Shown piece after piece: positions 17,350 to 26,568 of a stretch of 42,490 bases of DNA (position 1 is its first letter; each line of letters opens with the position of its first letter). Under the pieces are notes generated by a model that ran no database searches, was not told the DNA's origin, and saw nothing but the letters and a program-made list of their open reading frames with translations. Source of the DNA: Chitinophagales bacterium (GTDB taxonomy: Bacteria; Bacteroidota; Bacteroidia; Chitinophagales; UBA2359); contig JAEUUX010000151.1 in assembly GCA_016787295.1 (NCBI GenBank), forward strand, positions 1 through 42,490, written 5' to 3'. The position numbers were made by a program, and so were the translations under genes.

Positions 17350-19620
17350 TTATGCCAAATTGCGGCGAATAACATTCAGCGCACCACCGGCTTTGAACCA
17401 TTCTATTTGTTGTTCATTGTAGGTATGGTTAGCAGCAAAACTTTCTACTGTGCCGTCGGCATGTGTTAGCTCGATGGTCAAAGGCACATTAGGAGCAAAG
17501 GCTGTTAGACCTTTAATGGCGATGCTATCGTCCTGACGCACTTTGTCATAATCGGCTTTATCGGCAAAAGTAAGTGCCAACATACCTTGTTTTTTGAGGT
17601 TTGTTTCGTGGATACGTGCAAAAGATTTAACCAAAACAGCTCTAACGCCCAAATGACGTGGTTCCATGGCGGCGTGTTCGCGAGAAGACCCTTCGCCATA
17701 GTTTTCTTCGCCCACTACAACAGAACCAACATTGGCAGCTTTGTAAGCACGTGCCGTATCAGGTACAGCGCCAAATTCACCGCTTAGTTGATTTTGCACC
17801 AAATTGGTTTCGCCATTAAAAGTATTAAGCGCGCTTATCAACAAATTGTTAGAGATATTGTCCAAATGACCGCGATAGCGCAACCAAGGTCCTGCCATCG
17901 AAATATGGTCGGTGGTACATTTGCCTTGTACTTTGATGAGGAGCTTCATACCCCTCAAATCGGTGCCTTCCCATGCTGCAAAAGGTGCTAACAATTGCAA
18001 ACGTTGTGAGTTAGGCGATACGACAACATTAACGGAGCTGCCATCTTCGGCGGGTTGTTGATAACCTGCGTCTTGTACATCAAATCCCAAAGGTGGCAAT
18101 TCGAAGCCCGTTGGCGGGTCGAGTTTTACTGCCTCGCCATCTTGGTTGAGGAGGGTGTCGGTCAAGGGGTTGAAGGTCAAATCTCCTGCCAAGACCAAAG
18201 CTGTAACAATTTCGGGCGAAGCTACAAAAGCAAAAGTATTAGGGTTGCCGTCGTTGCGTTTGGCAAAGTTGCGGTTAAAAGAGGTGATGATAGAATTTTT
18301 GCGTTTAGGGTCGTAGGAGTGGCGGGCCCACTGTCCGATACAAGGACCACAAGCATTTGCCAATACCATACCACCAATTTTATCGAAATCGGATAAAATA
18401 CCATCGCGTTCTACGGTATAACGCACTTGTTCGGAGCCGGGTGTAATGGTAAATTCGGCTTTGGCACGAAGGCGTTTGTCTACGGCTTGACGAGCAATAG
18501 AAGCAGAACGGCTAAGGTCTTCATACGACGAATTGGTGCAAGAACCAATCAAACCCACCTCTAATTGGCGCGGATAGTTGTTGTCACGAACGGCTTGTGC
18601 GAATTGTGAGATGGGCCACGCCAAATCGGGTGTGAAAGGACCGTTGACATGTGGCTCAAGTTCGTCTAAATTGATTTCGATGACTTGGTCAAAATACTGT
18701 TCAGGATTGGCATAAACGGCTGCATCGCCCGTAAGGTGTTCGGCAACGGCATCGGCAAGGTCTGCCACTTCGGTGCGGTCGGTGGAGCGGAGGTAACGGC
18801 TCATGGTGTCGTCATAGCCAAACAAAGAGGTAGTAGCACCAATTTCGGCACCCATATTACAGATAGTTCCTTTGCCTGTACAAGATATATTGGCAGCGCC
18901 TTCGCCAAAGTATTCTACAATGTAACCCGTTCCGCCTTTAACGGTCAAGATACCAGCTACTTTCAAAATAACGTCTTTGGCACTTGTCCAACCGTTCATT
19001 TTGCCGGTCAATTTAACACCAATGATTTTGGGGTTCAACAATTCCCAAGCCATACCTGCCATTACATCAACAGCATCGGCACCACCAACACCAATGGCAA
19101 TCATGCCCAAACCACCTGCGTTAACAGTATGCGAGTCGGTGCCAATCATCATGCCGCCCGGAAAAGCATAGTTTTCCAACACTACTTGGTGAATGATACC
19201 TGCACCCGCTTTCCAAAAACCAATGCCATATTTGTCGGAAACGGAAGCCAAAAAGTCATATACTTCGCGGTTGATGTCGAGGGCATCTGCCATATCAGAT
19301 TTAGCGCCTGTTTTAGCTTGGATAAGGTGGTCGCAATGTACTGTTGAGGGAACAGCTACTTTTTTGCGTCCTGCGGTCATAAACTGCAACAGCGCCATTT
19401 GGGCAGTTGCGTCCTGCATTGCCACACGGTCGGGAGCATAATCAACATAATCTTTTCCGCGCTGAAAAGGTTGTGCCGGAAATTTATCTTCCCACAAGTG
19501 GGCATACAATATTTTTTCGGTGAGGGTGAGCGGGCGATTAAACAAAGCCCGCGCCTGTGCGATTCGCTGTGGTAGTTTTTCATACGCCTTGCGAATCATC
19601 GAGAGGTCAAATAATGCCAT
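17350..19620 (-). CDS. acn: Aconitate hydratase, mitochondrial-type
   Basis: The 756-residue [4Fe-4S] enzyme interconverts citrate and isocitrate in the TCA cycle. Cluster cysteines are in GSCTNSS (about residue 361) and ACGPCIGQW (about 424 and 427). The substrate loops [23 protein letters not shown] and [21 protein letters not shown] are intact, including the swivelling C-terminal domain ([16 protein letters not shown]). Length and motifs match the roughly 750-residue mitochondrial-type group rather than the 890-residue AcnA. The DUF1003 gene ends 57 bp upstream on the same strand and may be co-transcribed. No citrate synthase or isocitrate dehydrogenase gene is adjacent. Confidence 0.95.
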   Translation of the reverse strand: MALFDLSMIRKAYEKLPQRIAQARALFNRPLTLTEKILYAHLWEDKFPAQPFQRGKDYVDYAPDRVAMQDATAQMALLQFMTAGRKKVAVPSTVHCDHLIQAKTGAKSDMADALDINREVYDFLASVSDKYGIGFWKAGAGIIHQVVLENYAFPGGMMIGTDSHTVNAGGLGMIAIGVGGADAVDVMAGMAWELLNPKIIGVKLTGKMNGWTSAKDVILKVAGILTVKGGTGYIVEYFGEGAANISCTGKGTICNMGAEIGATTSLFGYDDTMSRYLRSTDRTEVADLADAVAEHLTGDAAVYANPEQYFDQVIEINLDELEPHVNGPFTPDLAWPISQFAQAVRDNNYPRQLEVGLIGSCTNSSYEDLSRSASIARQAVDKRLRAKAEFTITPGSEQVRYTVERDGILSDFDKIGGMVLANACGPCIGQWARHSYDPKRKNSIITSFNRNFAKRNDGNPNTFAFVASPEIVTALVLAGDLTFNPLTDTLLNQDGEAVKLDPPTGFELPPLGFDVQDAGYQQPAEDGSSVNVVVSPNSQRLQLLAPFAAWEGTDLRGMKLLIKVQGKCTTDHISMAGPWLRYRGHLDNISNNLLISALNTFNGETNLVQNQLSGEFGAVPDTARAYKAANVGSVVVGEENYGEGSSREHAAMEPRHLGVRAVLVKSFARIHETNLKKQGMLALTFADKADYDKVRQDDSIAIKGLTAFAPNVPLTIELTHADGTVESFAANHTYNEQQIEWFKAGGALNVIRRNLA

Positions 19621-19677
19621 GGTATGTAAATTTAAATTGTTTGTATTTGGTAGAAAATGAGATTACTCGGCAATACC

Positions 19678-20382
19678 TTAATTTTTGTGGTAAATGGCTT
19701 TTGTGTGTTGCAATATATCGTTCAACATTTCAGTTTGAATCTGTTGAATTTCTAACAATTCTTGTTGTTGGTGCATGATAAGGTGGTCTATTTTTTCGTG
19801 CAGAATGCGAATCTCCAATTCTGATTTTAGATTGATCATATAATCTTTTTTGGCACGTTCGCGGTCTTTTTCTTCTTGTCTGTTTTGGCTCATCATGATA
19901 ACCGGTGCTTGTAAAGCGGCAATACACGATAAAATTAGGTTGAGCAAAATAAAAGGATAAGGATCGAATCCGCGATTATGATAAATAAACGCATTGGCAC
20001 TTATCCAAATCACCAAAAAAGTAATGAACGAAATAATGAAAGTCCAACTACCCCCAAAAGTTGCGATTTTGTCTGCTACTTTTTGTCCCAAAGTAAGTAG
20101 TGGAGCATCTTCTATACGGTTAGTGATAGTTTGGGATTCGGAGAGCGTTGCAAGAACAGTTTTTTCCAATTCTCCCAACTCACCAACTTCTTTTAATAGG
20201 CAAGTTGAGATGTATTTTTGGCGATATTCGTTCAGTTCGCTCACGGATAGAAAACTTTCTGTTGCGAAATTGGGATATTCTTGTTGTATAAGCTCCAAAA
20301 TAGCCGAACGGATAGTTTTTGCAGCTACTTTTTCTGTGATAGGAAATGATAAATTGGATAAACTGCTTTTGAATGTTTCCAT
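19678..20382 (-). CDS. DUF1003 family membrane protein
   Basis: The 234-residue protein has a soluble N-terminal half with an LTLGQKVADKIATFGGSWTF entry to the DUF1003 core. Two transmembrane segments follow (FIISFITFLVIWISANAFIY and PFILLNLILSCIAALQAPVIMM). The C-terminal coiled coil is charged and rich in Lys, Glu and Gln (QNRQEEKDRERAKKDY). That order is typical for DUF1003. The function of the family is unknown; it is predicted in the inner membrane with the coiled coil in the cytosol. It lies just upstream of aconitase. Confidence 0.88.
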   Translation of the reverse strand: METFKSSLSNLSFPITEKVAAKTIRSAILELIQQEYPNFATESFLSVSELNEYRQKYISTCLLKEVGELGELEKTVLATLSESQTITNRIEDAPLLTLGQKVADKIATFGGSWTFIISFITFLVIWISANAFIYHNRGFDPYPFILLNLILSCIAALQAPVIMMSQNRQEEKDRERAKKDYMINLKSELEIRILHEKIDHLIMHQQQELLEIQQIQTEMLNDILQHTKAIYHKN

Positions 20383-20442
20383 ATATGATTAACGCTAAGA
20401 AGGCTTGAAATTAGGGGATACAAAAATCCCAAAACGACATGG

Positions 20443-21095
20443 CTAATCCATCAATCGTTCCAAAATAATTTGTTTGAGTTTTCGGAGAATGAAAATAATT
20501 TGGTGCAGATGGGTAATTTCAGAAGCATTGAACGAATTGCTAATCACATATTGTTTGCCAATTAGCACAGAAAAAAACCAAAATCGCCCTTGTACATAAC
20601 AGCCATACAAAGGTTTTCCGTTATTATTATTCGCTTGTGCAATGAGCATCGCACCAAGCATTTTACCTATAGGGTCACTATTACAACGTTTGTCCTCAAA
20701 TTCTGCAAAAAAATAGGCGGTCTCTATCATTCCTTGTATACCTTTTGCCAATAACATATCAGGAGTGCAACGCATCAGAATGCCATTTATGCTAGCAGAA
20801 ATTTCGCGACTGTAATAGATGTCTATAGGTTGTTCGAGCTTTGCCAATAATAACAACAGACCAATGTTTTTCATTTTTAGCTCCTCTTTATTCCAGAAGT
20901 CTGCCCCAATGCTTAGTTTTGTTTGTATTTCTTTGAGCAAAAATAACTCTATGGCATCAAATCTACACCACTATCTATCGAAGAAGCATCTAATCATTCA
21001 CTAAGTATAGGTTGCGGTGGCACTAATCGCTCCAAACCAAAAGTGTCTATCAAAATTGGTTCTAAAAGTGCTAATGCTTGTCGTTTTTTTGCCAT
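20443..21095 (-). pseudogene. Broken gene for a conserved ~200-residue hypothetical protein
   Basis: The 5' part starts ATG 21095 (MAKKRQALALLEPILIDTFG ... PPQPILSE) and meets TGA at 20996-20994. Reading through, the frame continues LDASSIDSGVD, and a shift of -1 near 20960 joins it to FDAIELFLLKEIQTKLSIG ... ADFWNKEELKMKNIG, which runs to 20443. The two halves look like one protein. From memory, intact relatives read PPQPILSEWL at the stop, so a TGG-to-TGA change plus a frameshift would explain the break. The 3' piece has only a TTG start (20940). It ends in IIFILRKLKQIILERL. Family function unknown. A sequencing error cannot be excluded. Confidence 0.65.
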
Positions 21096-21129
21096 AATGG
21101 TTTAGGTTTTGAGATAAAACATCAAAAAA

Positions 21130-21246
21130 CTATTGCAATACGCCTGTTTCGCTATCATAAAAAACCTTTCCTTGTGCAAGGACTTGCTCCCAAAGGTCGG
21201 GGTTCGTAATGCGGTCGGGGCGGGTTAGGTCAAAGGTATAGGGCAT
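21130..21246 (-). CDS. Small ORF, 38 residues, between cysS and the broken gene
   Basis: The ORF reads MPYTFDLTRPDRITN, then PDLWEQVLAQGKVFYDSE, and ends TGVLQ. Its composition is protein-like and codons match the neighbours. It lies 58 bp after cysS and 34 bp before the broken MAKK gene on the same strand, suggesting a two-gene unit. I do not recognise the family. It could be a small partner protein, or noise that happens to be open. Confidence 0.5.
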   Translation of the reverse strand: MPYTFDLTRPDRITNPDLWEQVLAQGKVFYDSETGVLQ

Positions 21247-21304
21247 TTTTTTGTTCAAAAGCTACAAAAAGTGCGTGATAGGTGTTGTGAATGACGTTTA
21301 TACC

Positions 21305-22813
21305 CTAGCCCAAATTCCAAGTAGTACCTTCTTTGCCGTCTTTCACACTAATCCCCAAGGCGGTCAATTGGTTGCGAATAATATCGCTGGTTGTCCAATC
21401 TTTGTTGGCGCGGGCATTGGCTCGAATCTCCAAAATCAGTGACATCAAACCGTCTGTCACGCCGCTATCTGCTGCATTTGTTTCGTCCAACAAACCTAAA
21501 ACATCGATAATCATGCTCGAAAAAACCATTTTTAGGCGCTCAAAAGTGGCGCTTTGCAGGTCGCCCAAAGGTGCTTGTTGGTGGTGATAGGCATTGATTT
21601 TGGCAGCAATACCAAACAAAACCGCAATGGTTTGGGGCGTATTAAAATCGTCGTTCATGCAGGCATAGCACTCGTCTAAAAGTGCATTGAGGGCTACGTC
21701 TTCGGCTGTAGATGATGTTGCAAAACTATTGGCAGGTGACAATTTGGGCAGCAGTTGGAAGGCTGCCATAAGGCGGCGATAGCCTTTTTCGGCGGCTTGC
21801 AGGGCTTCGTTCGAGAAGTCTACGGTGCTGCGATAGTGGGCTTGCAAAAAGAAAAAACGAACGGTCATGGGCGAATAGGGCTGCTCGAGCAGCGGGTGAC
21901 TACCTGCAAACAATTCGTGTGGCAAGAAAGAATTACCGAGCGATTTGCTCATTTTTGTGCCATTAACCGTTAGCATATTGGTATGTAGCCAATATTGTGC
22001 GGGCTGTTTGCCGCAACATGCCATACTTTGCGCAATTTCGTTCGTGTGGTGTGTTGGTGCTAAATCTAAACCACCACCATGAATATCGAACTGTTCGCCC
22101 AAGTATTTTTGGCTCATAGCGGAGCATTCCAAGTGCCAGCCCGGAAAACCTGTTCCCCAAGGCGAATTCCATTTTTGAATATGTTCGGGTTTAGCTTTTT
22201 TCCATAAAGCAAAGTCCAATGGGTTGCGTTTTTGGTCTTGTCCATCGAGTTCGCGCGTATTGCTATATAAATCTTCCAATTTGCGCCCGCTCAACTGCCC
22301 ATACGGATACAATTCGTTCAGGCGATTCACATCACAATAAATAGTGCCATCAATTTCGTAGCCATAACCATTCTCGACGATTTGTTGGGTCATATCAATT
22401 TGTTCTACGATATGACCAGTGGCAGTTGGCTCGATGCTGGGCGGTAGGGCATTGAATTGTTCCATAACATGGTGAAAACCCACTGTATATTGCTGCACTA
22501 TTTCCATTGGTTCTACTTGTTCTAAGCGGGCTTGTTTGGCTACTTTGTCTTCGCCTTCGTCACCATCGCCGACCATATGCCCTGCATCGGTAATATTGCG
22601 GACATAGCGAACCTGATACCCCAAATGTTTGAGGTAGCGATACATGACATCAAACGAAATGAAAGTGCGGCAGTTACCCAAATGTACATTTTGATATACC
22701 GTCGGACCACACACATACATACCGACTTTGCCTGCTACTAAGGGACGAAACACTTCTTTTTGACGAGTCAAGGTATTATATAACTTGATTTCTTGTTGTT
22801 GGTATAAAGACAT
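21305..22813 (-). CDS. cysS: Cysteinyl-tRNA synthetase
   Basis: The 502-residue class I synthetase charges tRNA-Cys. It shows the zinc ligand Cys35 in MYVCGPTVY and the HIGH-type motif HLGN (44-47). The zinc-site stretch is [10 protein letters not shown] with the [15 protein letters not shown] segment, and KMSKS is at about 284 ([12 protein letters not shown]). Length is normal. The downstream porin-type gene ends at 22862 on the same strand, so cysS could be the second gene of a loosely spaced unit (48 bp gap), although the two functions are unrelated. Confidence 0.95.
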   Translation of the reverse strand: MSLYQQQEIKLYNTLTRQKEVFRPLVAGKVGMYVCGPTVYQNVHLGNCRTFISFDVMYRYLKHLGYQVRYVRNITDAGHMVGDGDEGEDKVAKQARLEQVEPMEIVQQYTVGFHHVMEQFNALPPSIEPTATGHIVEQIDMTQQIVENGYGYEIDGTIYCDVNRLNELYPYGQLSGRKLEDLYSNTRELDGQDQKRNPLDFALWKKAKPEHIQKWNSPWGTGFPGWHLECSAMSQKYLGEQFDIHGGGLDLAPTHHTNEIAQSMACCGKQPAQYWLHTNMLTVNGTKMSKSLGNSFLPHELFAGSHPLLEQPYSPMTVRFFFLQAHYRSTVDFSNEALQAAEKGYRRLMAAFQLLPKLSPANSFATSSTAEDVALNALLDECYACMNDDFNTPQTIAVLFGIAAKINAYHHQQAPLGDLQSATFERLKMVFSSMIIDVLGLLDETNAADSGVTDGLMSLILEIRANARANKDWTTSDIIRNQLTALGISVKDGKEGTTWNLG

Positions 22814-22861
22814 ATAAAGGAAAAAAGTTTTTTGCGAAAATAAAATTACCCTATTTTTGTG

Positions 22862-23935
22862 CTACAATTTAATAGACAAAGCGGTGGTCAATGTAACATT
22901 GTCAGCATCGACTCCATTGGGGGTTTGAAAAATGGCGTTGCGAGCGCGATAGTATTTGCCTTCAATTCGCCATAAAACGTTGCTGGTTATTGAATGGTCA
23001 TAGTTCAGCGAAGTTCCCCAAATTTGGGAATTATTGGACGGTGGAATAGCGATGATAATTTGTTTGGCATCATTAAAATACTCCAAACGCCACACTAATT
23101 TGTTGTTATGATTGATTTTGTAGCGGGTTAATAATGTTGGCACATACCAAACACCGTACTTTTGGTTATTGTATTGGTCGGTGCCGATGTCGAAACCGAG
23201 AGTAATACCCCATTTTGTAGCAGGGTCAATAAGAAGGTAAAAATTGTGGTAAGTTCTAAAAGCACTTAAGCTATCAGGTTTATCAGTGCCAATAAAATTG
23301 CTATAGTTAAGGGTAAAAATGTTATTGGGGTGATAATATACTTGGAAGCCAGCGCTTGGCATTTGTACAGCCGTAGGTTTTTGGATACGCTGCCAACCAT
23401 TTAACAATAAAAATGCCAATTGTAATTGTCCGTTGCGAGAGGTATGACCCAACTTTACACCTGTTTCAAAATAGGGTGAGTTTTCGGCAACCAAACTGCG
23501 TGTTAATGTCCAACAGTCTGCTCCAACAGCACTTTCAAAACCTATGTGGGAAGGCAAAACACCCACATCGAGCCACCAATTGGCTTGTTTTGTCAGGCGA
23601 ATACCCATATTGGCTTCATACACCAACTGCGCCCAAGAGGGTTCGGCGCTCAAATTATATTGGGCATAATTGCCTATCATTAATGCCAAGTTAGCCCGAA
23701 TATTTTTTCGGGCGTAGTTAGCTTTGGCATAAGCTAAATTAATGTTGACTTCGTTGTGGCGTTTATAGTTATAGAGAAAACTTTCTTTTTCGTGTTGCGA
23801 TGGGCGAGAAAAACTATAGGAATAATAGGCTTCGGCATAGCCGCTATATTGTATTTTTGCCACCGAGTCGGCGGGATTTTGTGCTAATACTGTACAAGAT
23901 AAGAAAAGCAACATGCCGAAAAGTAAATAATACAT
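22862..23935 (-). CDS. Outer membrane beta-barrel protein, bbp2/OmpL-like porin family
   Basis: The 357-residue protein has a signal peptide (MYYLLFGMLLFLSCTVLAQ). The mature part alternates short amphipathic strands rich in Tyr, Asn and Trp. Typical marks are YSGYAEAYYSYSFSRP at the N-terminus, the conserved stretch DVGVLPSHIGFESA, a SLVAENSPYFETGVKLG segment, and a final strand ending in hydrophobic residues (TTALSIKL). This fits the putative beta-barrel porin-2 family of Bacteroidota. It is expected in the outer membrane, with transport substrate unknown. The fit to bbp2 is by eye. Confidence 0.78.
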   Translation of the reverse strand: MYYLLFGMLLFLSCTVLAQNPADSVAKIQYSGYAEAYYSYSFSRPSQHEKESFLYNYKRHNEVNINLAYAKANYARKNIRANLALMIGNYAQYNLSAEPSWAQLVYEANMGIRLTKQANWWLDVGVLPSHIGFESAVGADCWTLTRSLVAENSPYFETGVKLGHTSRNGQLQLAFLLLNGWQRIQKPTAVQMPSAGFQVYYHPNNIFTLNYSNFIGTDKPDSLSAFRTYHNFYLLIDPATKWGITLGFDIGTDQYNNQKYGVWYVPTLLTRYKINHNNKLVWRLEYFNDAKQIIIAIPPSNNSQIWGTSLNYDHSITSNVLWRIEGKYYRARNAIFQTPNGVDADNVTLTTALSIKL

Positions 23936-24136
23936 GACAATTTGGGATTAGAGAACGATAAAAATTTCGACTATTTTTTTGTTGTCTATTGTTCACCCAA
24001 TTGGGCATAAAGAAAGAAGCCAAAAGCGCTGCAAAAGTACGAAAAAAATAGAACGATTCCTAATGTTTTTGTGTATGGTATGCGCCAAAAGCAAAAAACT
24101 CCTCAGCCAGATAGCTAAGGAGAAATGGAATAGATG

Positions 24137-24209
24137 TGACTTTGCTGGGGCTCGAACCCAGGACCCCATCATTAAAAGTGATGTGCTCTACCAACTGAGC
24201 TACAAAGTC
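24137..24209 (-). tRNA. tRNA-Lys (anticodon TTT)
   Basis: The 73-nt cloverleaf has acceptor GACTTTG/CAAAGTC with discriminator A, D arm GCTC-AGTTGGTA-GAGC, anticodon loop CTTTTAA on stem CATCA/TGATG, and T arm CTGGG-TTCGAGC-CCCAG. CCA is not encoded (cat follows). Confidence 0.97.
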
Positions 24210-24268
24210 AATGCACATTCACTAACTAACGAACATGCCCTGCATATTGGCTTTTTTCAATTGCGGTG

Positions 24269-24276
24269 CAAAGGTA
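24269..24276 (-). promoter_or_regulatory. -7 box for tRNA-Lys
   Basis: TACCTTTG on the minus strand, 60 nt upstream of the tRNA 5' end. Confidence 0.55.
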
Positions 24277-24359
24277 CGGCTTTTTTTTTGAACTGCAATA
24301 CTTTGGTGTATTTTTTTTGAAAAAAAATGCAAATTGTTTAAAACTTAGTCAAAAAAGCC

Positions 24360-24367
24360 TACTTTTG
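24360..24367 (+). promoter_or_regulatory. -7 box for pdxJ-dapB
   Basis: TACTTTTG fits TAnnTTTG, 29 nt before the pdxJ ATG. Confidence 0.5.
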
Positions 24368-24396
24368 TCCAAAAATAATCCCACCATAGTTTTTAA

Positions 24397-25119
24397 ATGA
24401 CCCGATTAAGCGTAAATATCAACAAAGTTGCCTTGTTGCGCAACGCTCGTGGCAGCAATTTGCCCGATGTGGTACAAGTAGCCAAAGACTGCGAACGTTT
24501 TGGTGCCGAAGGCATTACAGTGCATCCACGCTCCGACGAGCGCCATATTCGCTACCGCGACGTATATGACCTCAAACCTGTTGTTCAGACGGAGTTTAAC
24601 ATAGAGGGCTATCCCGACGAACGTTTTTTGCAGATGGTGTGCGAAGTGCGTCCGCACCAATGCACCTTAGTTCCCGACCCGCCGAATGTGCTAACCTCCA
24701 ATGCAGGTTGGAACACCATCGAACAGTCCGCCTTGCTCACCGATGTGATAGCTCGCCTCCATGCGGCAGGCATTCGCGTGTCTTTGTTCATCGAGACCGA
24801 CAAAGACCTGATTGCTGGTGCTAAAAAAGTGGGTAGCGACCGTATTGAGTTCTACACGGGGCCATATGCAGAAACGTTTGCACAAAACCCCGCCCAAGCT
24901 ATTACTCCTTACCAAGACTGTGCGCAATTTGCGACCGAAATAGGTTTGGGGATCAATGCGGGTCACGACCTCAATTTGTTTAATTTGGCATATCTCAAAC
25001 ACCACATTCCGCAATTGTTGGAAGTGTCTATCGGTCATGCGCTGATTGCCGATGCCTTGTATTTGGGATTAGAAAACACCATTCAACGCTACAAATTACA
25101 ATTAGTCGGCAACCAATAA
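24397..25119 (+). CDS. pdxJ: Pyridoxine 5'-phosphate synthase
   Basis: The 240-residue TIM-barrel enzyme makes pyridoxine 5'-phosphate from 1-deoxyxylulose 5-phosphate and 3-amino-2-oxopropyl phosphate. Motifs: [16 protein letters not shown] at the start, [50 protein letters not shown] and [15 protein letters not shown], all typical of PdxJ. Length is normal. dapB starts 13 bp after its stop, so the two form an operon although they act in separate pathways (vitamin B6; lysine and diaminopimelate). Confidence 0.95.
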   Translation: MTRLSVNINKVALLRNARGSNLPDVVQVAKDCERFGAEGITVHPRSDERHIRYRDVYDLKPVVQTEFNIEGYPDERFLQMVCEVRPHQCTLVPDPPNVLTSNAGWNTIEQSALLTDVIARLHAAGIRVSLFIETDKDLIAGAKKVGSDRIEFYTGPYAETFAQNPAQAITPYQDCAQFATEIGLGINAGHDLNLFNLAYLKHHIPQLLEVSIGHALIADALYLGLENTIQRYKLQLVGNQ

Positions 25120-25132
25120 CGAAACGAACAAG

Positions 25133-25861
25133 ATGAAAATAGCATTGATTGGCTATGGCAAAATGGGAAAAGCCATCGAAAGCCTATTACAGAACTATCC
25201 CGACCTGCAAATTGTGGCTCGATACAACAGCCAAAACGCCCACGAATTGACCATCGAAAACCTCCGAAAAGCAGACCTTGCCATAGAGTTTACGCGTCCC
25301 GAACTGGCACCGAATCACCTTGAACTGTGTTTGGCAGCGGGCATTCCTGTGGTGTGCGGCACCACCGCTTGGACACAGCAACACGGCGAGCGCCTGCGTA
25401 TGGCATTCAAAGAGCAAGGTGGCAGTTTATTGTGGGCATCAAATTTCAGCATTGGTGTAGCGATTTTTACGGAAACCGCCCGCCGATTAGCCGCGCTAAT
25501 GGCAAAGCAGGGAACAGCCTACCAGCTCGAAATCACCGAAATTCACCATACGCAAAAATTAGATGCTCCCAGCGGTACGGCTATCAGCCTCGCACAAGCT
25601 ATCATGGACAGCGACCCACACAAAACGGCATGGGAAGCGAACCCTACCGATAATCCCGCACATATTGGCATTGTGTCGGTGCGCGAAGCAGCCGTCAAAG
25701 GCACACACCATATTTGCTATGACTCCGAACATGATTCTATTACCCTAAGCCATATCGCTCACTCCCGCAACGGTTTTGCACAAGGTGTGATTACAGCTGC
25801 TTTGTGGTTGTATGGCAAAAAAGGGGTGTTTGGTATTGATGATGTTTTGGCAGAAATGTAA
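25133..25861 (+). CDS. dapB: 4-hydroxy-tetrahydrodipicolinate reductase
   Basis: The 242-residue enzyme reduces hydroxy-tetrahydrodipicolinate with NAD(P)H in diaminopimelate/lysine synthesis. It has the Rossmann start IALIGYGKMGKAIE, CGTTAWT, the active-site loop EIHHTQKLDAPSGTA with the catalytic His pair and Lys, and the C-terminal SHIAHSRNGFAQG. Length is slightly short, as is common in Bacteroidota. It is the second gene of the pdxJ-dapB operon and ends directly at a terminator. Confidence 0.95.
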   Translation: MKIALIGYGKMGKAIESLLQNYPDLQIVARYNSQNAHELTIENLRKADLAIEFTRPELAPNHLELCLAAGIPVVCGTTAWTQQHGERLRMAFKEQGGSLLWASNFSIGVAIFTETARRLAALMAKQGTAYQLEITEIHHTQKLDAPSGTAISLAQAIMDSDPHKTAWEANPTDNPAHIGIVSVREAAVKGTHHICYDSEHDSITLSHIAHSRNGFAQGVITAALWLYGKKGVFGIDDVLAEM

Positions 25862-25900
25862 AAAAATCCCCCCGAAAGTTTTTTTTGGGGGGGATTTTTT
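25861..25900 (+). terminator. dapB terminator
   Basis: The stem aatcccccc (25865-25873) with ggggggatt (25888-25896) is followed by a T run. A second G8 run follows directly (25903-25910). Confidence 0.85.
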
Positions 25901-26025
25901 TTGGGGGGGGATTAAAGATAAAGGTGCAATAGTTGGTTTATTTGGTCGATGTAATTCATTTTGGGAGTGTTTTTTTTACAATATCAAATAATTTATTTTA
26001 GTTACCATTCGCACTTTCAGTAACT

Positions 26026-26568
26026 TTATTTGTTACTTCTATTTCTTGTTACTTCTATTTCGACTTCTTCAGATAAGGTTTTAGTTTTGATAAATTTAAT
26101 TAGCTTTTGTAAATCAATGAAAATATAATACAAAATGGGAGCACCTCCTAAACGAATAACACCATATTTTATCTTAGTTTCAGGGTACTTATTATTTTCA
26201 AATATAGTATTATAAGGATAACGACTTTCATCTGGGTTATAATTTGCTAACTCCTCATCAAAAGTTATTACATATTTAGGTTTAAATTCTACTTTTTTAC
26301 CCTGCTTACTTATTTCATTTATGATTTCTTTGTAAATGTAAGTTTTTACAAAATTTTCAGTTCTTACAAACTCTATTTCAGTCGTTAACTTATCAGGGTC
26401 TAATGCTGAAAAGTTATCTAAACCACCTTTGTTTGCAAAAAAACTTTCCAAAATAGGCAAGATAAACCTTTCGTTCACTGCTTTCCTTGTTTTAGGTTTC
26501 AGTGAAGCAATAGGGTTAAATTGACTTAATACGCTACTTGGCGAATTATGTTTAATTTGGTTTATCAT
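26026..26568 (-). CDS. Third gene of the McrBC-like operon, unknown function
   Basis: I do not recognise this 180-residue protein. It starts by a 4-nt ATGA overlap with the nuclease gene stop, so it is translationally coupled and very likely part of the system. Visible features: a polar N-terminus (MINQIKHNSPSSVLSQFNPI), a helical stretch KTRKAVNERFILPILESFF, a central LTTEIEFVRTENFVKTYIYKE, and a hydrophobic segment ILYYIFIDLQKLIKFI near the C-terminus. There is no signal peptide. The last residues have been changed by a 16-bp tandem duplication (26030-26061); without it the frame would continue to ...EIEVTNKVTESANGN. AT-rich like its two partners. Confidence 0.75.
   Translation of the reverse strand: MINQIKHNSPSSVLSQFNPIASLKPKTRKAVNERFILPILESFFANKGGLDNFSALDPDKLTTEIEFVRTENFVKTYIYKEIINEISKQGKKVEFKPKYVITFDEELANYNPDESRYPYNTIFENNKYPETKIKYGVIRLGGAPILYYIFIDLQKLIKFIKTKTLSEEVEIEVTRNRSNK
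26030..26061. repeat. 16-bp tandem duplication at the 3' end of the third gene
   Basis: ttgttacttctatttc occurs twice in a row (26030-26045 and 26046-26061). The length is not a multiple of three, so it shifts the frame of the overlapping gene and moves its stop. Confidence 0.9.

Larger units (their letters stand above)
23936..24396. other. Intergenic region with tRNA-Lys and two promoters
   Basis: Apart from the tRNA gene there is no protein gene. Minus strand: TACCTTTG at 24269-24276, 60 nt before the tRNA. Plus strand: TACTTTTG at 24360-24367, 29 nt before pdxJ. Confidence 0.6.

Noticed and set aside
18685-19347. 220-codon plus-strand frame opposite aconitase
   Set aside because: Antisense shadow of a clearly coding gene with intact aconitase motifs.
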